DNA of 17,116 bases from an uncultured Prevotella sp. (GTDB lineage Bacteria; Bacteroidota; Bacteroidia; Bacteroidales; Bacteroidaceae). Below, piece by piece: positions 15,994 to 17,116 of this stretch. Below the pieces are notes generated by a model that saw only the letters and a program-made list of their open reading frames with translations, did not search any database and was not told where the DNA came from. Both the position numbers and the translations under genes were made by a program. The stretch spans positions 1 to 17,116 of the forward strand of contig CALIIG010000049.1 in the NCBI GenBank assembly GCA_938018155.1, in the 5' to 3' direction. Position 1 is the first letter of the stretch, and the number at the start of each line of letters is the position of its first letter.

Positions 15994-16074
15994 GTTGCAA
16001 ACACGGTTCCGGCAAAGCGGTTCTCACAGGCTGTAAACATACTCTGAAACAAGTTGCAAACCATGGCCGGAACC
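15994..16074. repeat. Inverted repeat flanked by direct repeats upstream of ftsE
   Basis: GGTTCCGGC (16005-16013) and GCCGGAACC (16066-16074) are a perfect 9-base inverted repeat 52 bases apart. GTTGCAAAC occurs in direct orientation at 15994-16002 and 16053-16061, just before each arm. TGTAAAC also occurs at 16032-16038 and 16101-16107. No coding sequence is credible in the gap 15816-16152, which also holds the ftsE promoter and leader. I see no clear terminator for the acetyltransferase-like gene. Confidence 0.55.
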
Positions 16075-16152
16075 TTGTTGTGGCAGTTCCTTTCAAAAGG
16101 TGTAAACGGGTAATACTATTATAAATGTGGCAATGATATGCCGTATTGTTTC

Positions 16153-17116
16153 TTACTCTCTGTAAATTTTCTTCAGCAAACTGTTCATCCAGCTTATTGT
16201 TAATAAAAACCATCGGTACCGGGCTACGGGCTTGCCGCCGAATGTTAATATAAAATCGCGAAGCCGGTTGTGGGGCAGGGGCAACCCTGCATCGAGAAAA
16301 CAGAGATGGGCGTAGCCTTGTTTCCACGACCAGTTCAGGGCTTGCCATATTGTCATGAGGTTGGGATGCAGCGGCGCATACGTCTTTCGCCGGGCCGCCA
16401 GATACCATAAATACACGTTGCCTTCGCTGCAAACACACAGGCATCCGCCTATCACCCTGTTGCGAAACAGCGTTACAAACACCTGCCCGTTGTTGCTTTC
16501 GTATAACTGTATCACCTGTTCCTCGGGAGGAATAAGCCGCCGGATTTTCATCTTATAGAAGCCACGCAGCAACTTATAAAACCCTTTGACCTCATCAATA
16601 TTGGCTGCAGGGCGCGTCTCTACGCCAAGACGGTATACGTGTTCTATACGCTTTTTCATTCTTTCTGAAATGCGCTTCTCGGGCGACATTGTGTGAAGCG
16701 AGTTATGAACTTCCTGCCAGTTGATAGGAAAATAGCCTTCGTGGCGGAACAGTTTGTACCCGAACATTTTGCGTGACAGGTCACTAAACTCGATGTAAAG
16801 GCACAGCCGGCGGCGTAGTTTTCGCGTAATGGCATGCAGCAGCTGACCGAAAACCTGCTCGCGGTCAACGTTATCGTCATATTCGCCTTCGCCATAAATT
16901 CGCCCTTGCATATATAAATAAGGTGGCAGCAGCGAGCCTTTGCGCCGCGTAATGGCCAGCATGTGGGCGCATACGTGCCCCTCATCGTTTGTAGCTACGG
17001 CCATATAGGGTGCCTCGGCGGGCGTATTCTCAATAATATGGAATAGCCCGGGGCTGTGGAAAAAGTTGTTACAGGTCATCTGTGGCAACGTTTCGCCTTT
17101 CGAATATATGCTGATA
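16153..17116 (-). CDS. FemAB/GNAT-like acetyltransferase family protein (5' end outside window)
   Basis: At least 320 residues are visible. The layout matches the FemAB/CelD-type GNAT superfamily: an N-terminal half beginning with the strand region NFFHSPGLFHIIE and AVATNDEGHVCAHML, a linking basic helix (SERMKKRIEHVYRLG), and a second GNAT-like half with GFYKLLRGFYKMKIRRLIP, NRVIGGCLCVCSEGNVYLWYLAARR and the terminal FGGKPVARYRWFLL. Such proteins transfer amino-acyl or acyl groups, often in cell-wall or surface-glycan assembly. The substrate cannot be told from sequence. The frame stays open upstream of the TTG at 17086-17088 (residues ISIYSKGE precede it) to the window edge, so the true start lies beyond 17116. 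It ends 337 bases before ftsE and probably belongs to a separate transcript. Specific function unassigned. Confidence 0.82.
   Translation of the reverse strand, partial: ISIYSKGETLPQMTCNNFFHSPGLFHIIENTPAEAPYMAVATNDEGHVCAHMLAITRRKGSLLPPYLYMQGRIYGEGEYDDNVDREQVFGQLLHAITRKLRRRLCLYIEFSDLSRKMFGYKLFRHEGYFPINWQEVHNSLHTMSPEKRISERMKKRIEHVYRLGVETRPAANIDEVKGFYKLLRGFYKMKIRRLIPPEEQVIQLYESNNGQVFVTLFRNRVIGGCLCVCSEGNVYLWYLAARRKTYAPLHPNLMTIWQALNWSWKQGYAHLCFLDAGLPLPHNRLRDFILTFGGKPVARYRWFLLTISWMNSLLKKIYRE

Noticed and set aside
15884..16444. Minus-strand 186-residue open frame across the ftsE upstream gap
   Set aside because: It overlaps the end of the FemAB/GNAT-like gene in another frame, then crosses the repeats and the promoter. 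It has low-complexity, shadow-like composition.
17086..17088. TTG as start of the FemAB/GNAT-like gene
   Set aside because: The frame stays open upstream to the window edge with plausible sequence, so the gene is simply cut by the window.

Overview
The window looks like chromosomal DNA of a Bacteroidota species, most likely Prevotellaceae. The evidence is families largely restricted to that phylum (DUF4835 and DUF3127 proteins), the lineage-typical ftsE-lysC-lysA cluster, starts without Shine-Dalgarno sequences, and promoter candidates of the TTTG-N19/20-TAnnTTTG type. Nearly all genes lie on the minus strand. I see no tRNA, rRNA, CRISPR array, insertion sequence or phage gene.

Positions 722-7084 (minus) form a replication and repair operon, transcribed dnaN, a DnaQ-like 3'-5' exonuclease with an ExoX-like C-terminus, a DUF4835 secreted protein, recN, and a secreted protein with a degenerate trypsin-like domain plus TPR repeats. 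A promoter candidate precedes dnaN (7123-7154). A long bulged hairpin (616-672) lies after the last gene. Beyond it, at the left end, are a small two-helix membrane protein (209-427) and a broken partial copy of the TPR gene (1-178).

Divergent from dnaN is the only plus-strand gene (7272-7703), a DUF3127 SSB-like OB-fold protein ending in an SSB-style acidic tip. It converges on the next block across a 310-base gap (7704-8013). That gap holds a terminator for each side and two unexplained dyads.

Positions 8014-15815 (minus) are a compact unit, transcribed ftsE, lysC (aspartokinase), lysA (diaminopimelate decarboxylase), a membrane GT2-like protein, a protein with half of a GT-B glycosyltransferase fold plus a helical domain, and class III fructose-1,6-bisphosphatase. 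It links division and peptidoglycan precursor (meso-DAP/lysine) supply, possible envelope glycan work and gluconeogenesis. A good promoter candidate (15940-15971) and a structured leader lie upstream of ftsE. At the right edge is a FemAB/GNAT-like acetyltransferase whose start lies outside the window.

Most of the window is ordinary core genome. The points most worth a second look are the neighbouring glycosyltransferase-like proteins that both lack textbook catalytic elements, the secreted protease-like protein that lacks its nucleophile, the TPR gene remnant with an abrupt block of perfect identity, and several strong dyads in the intergenic gaps.
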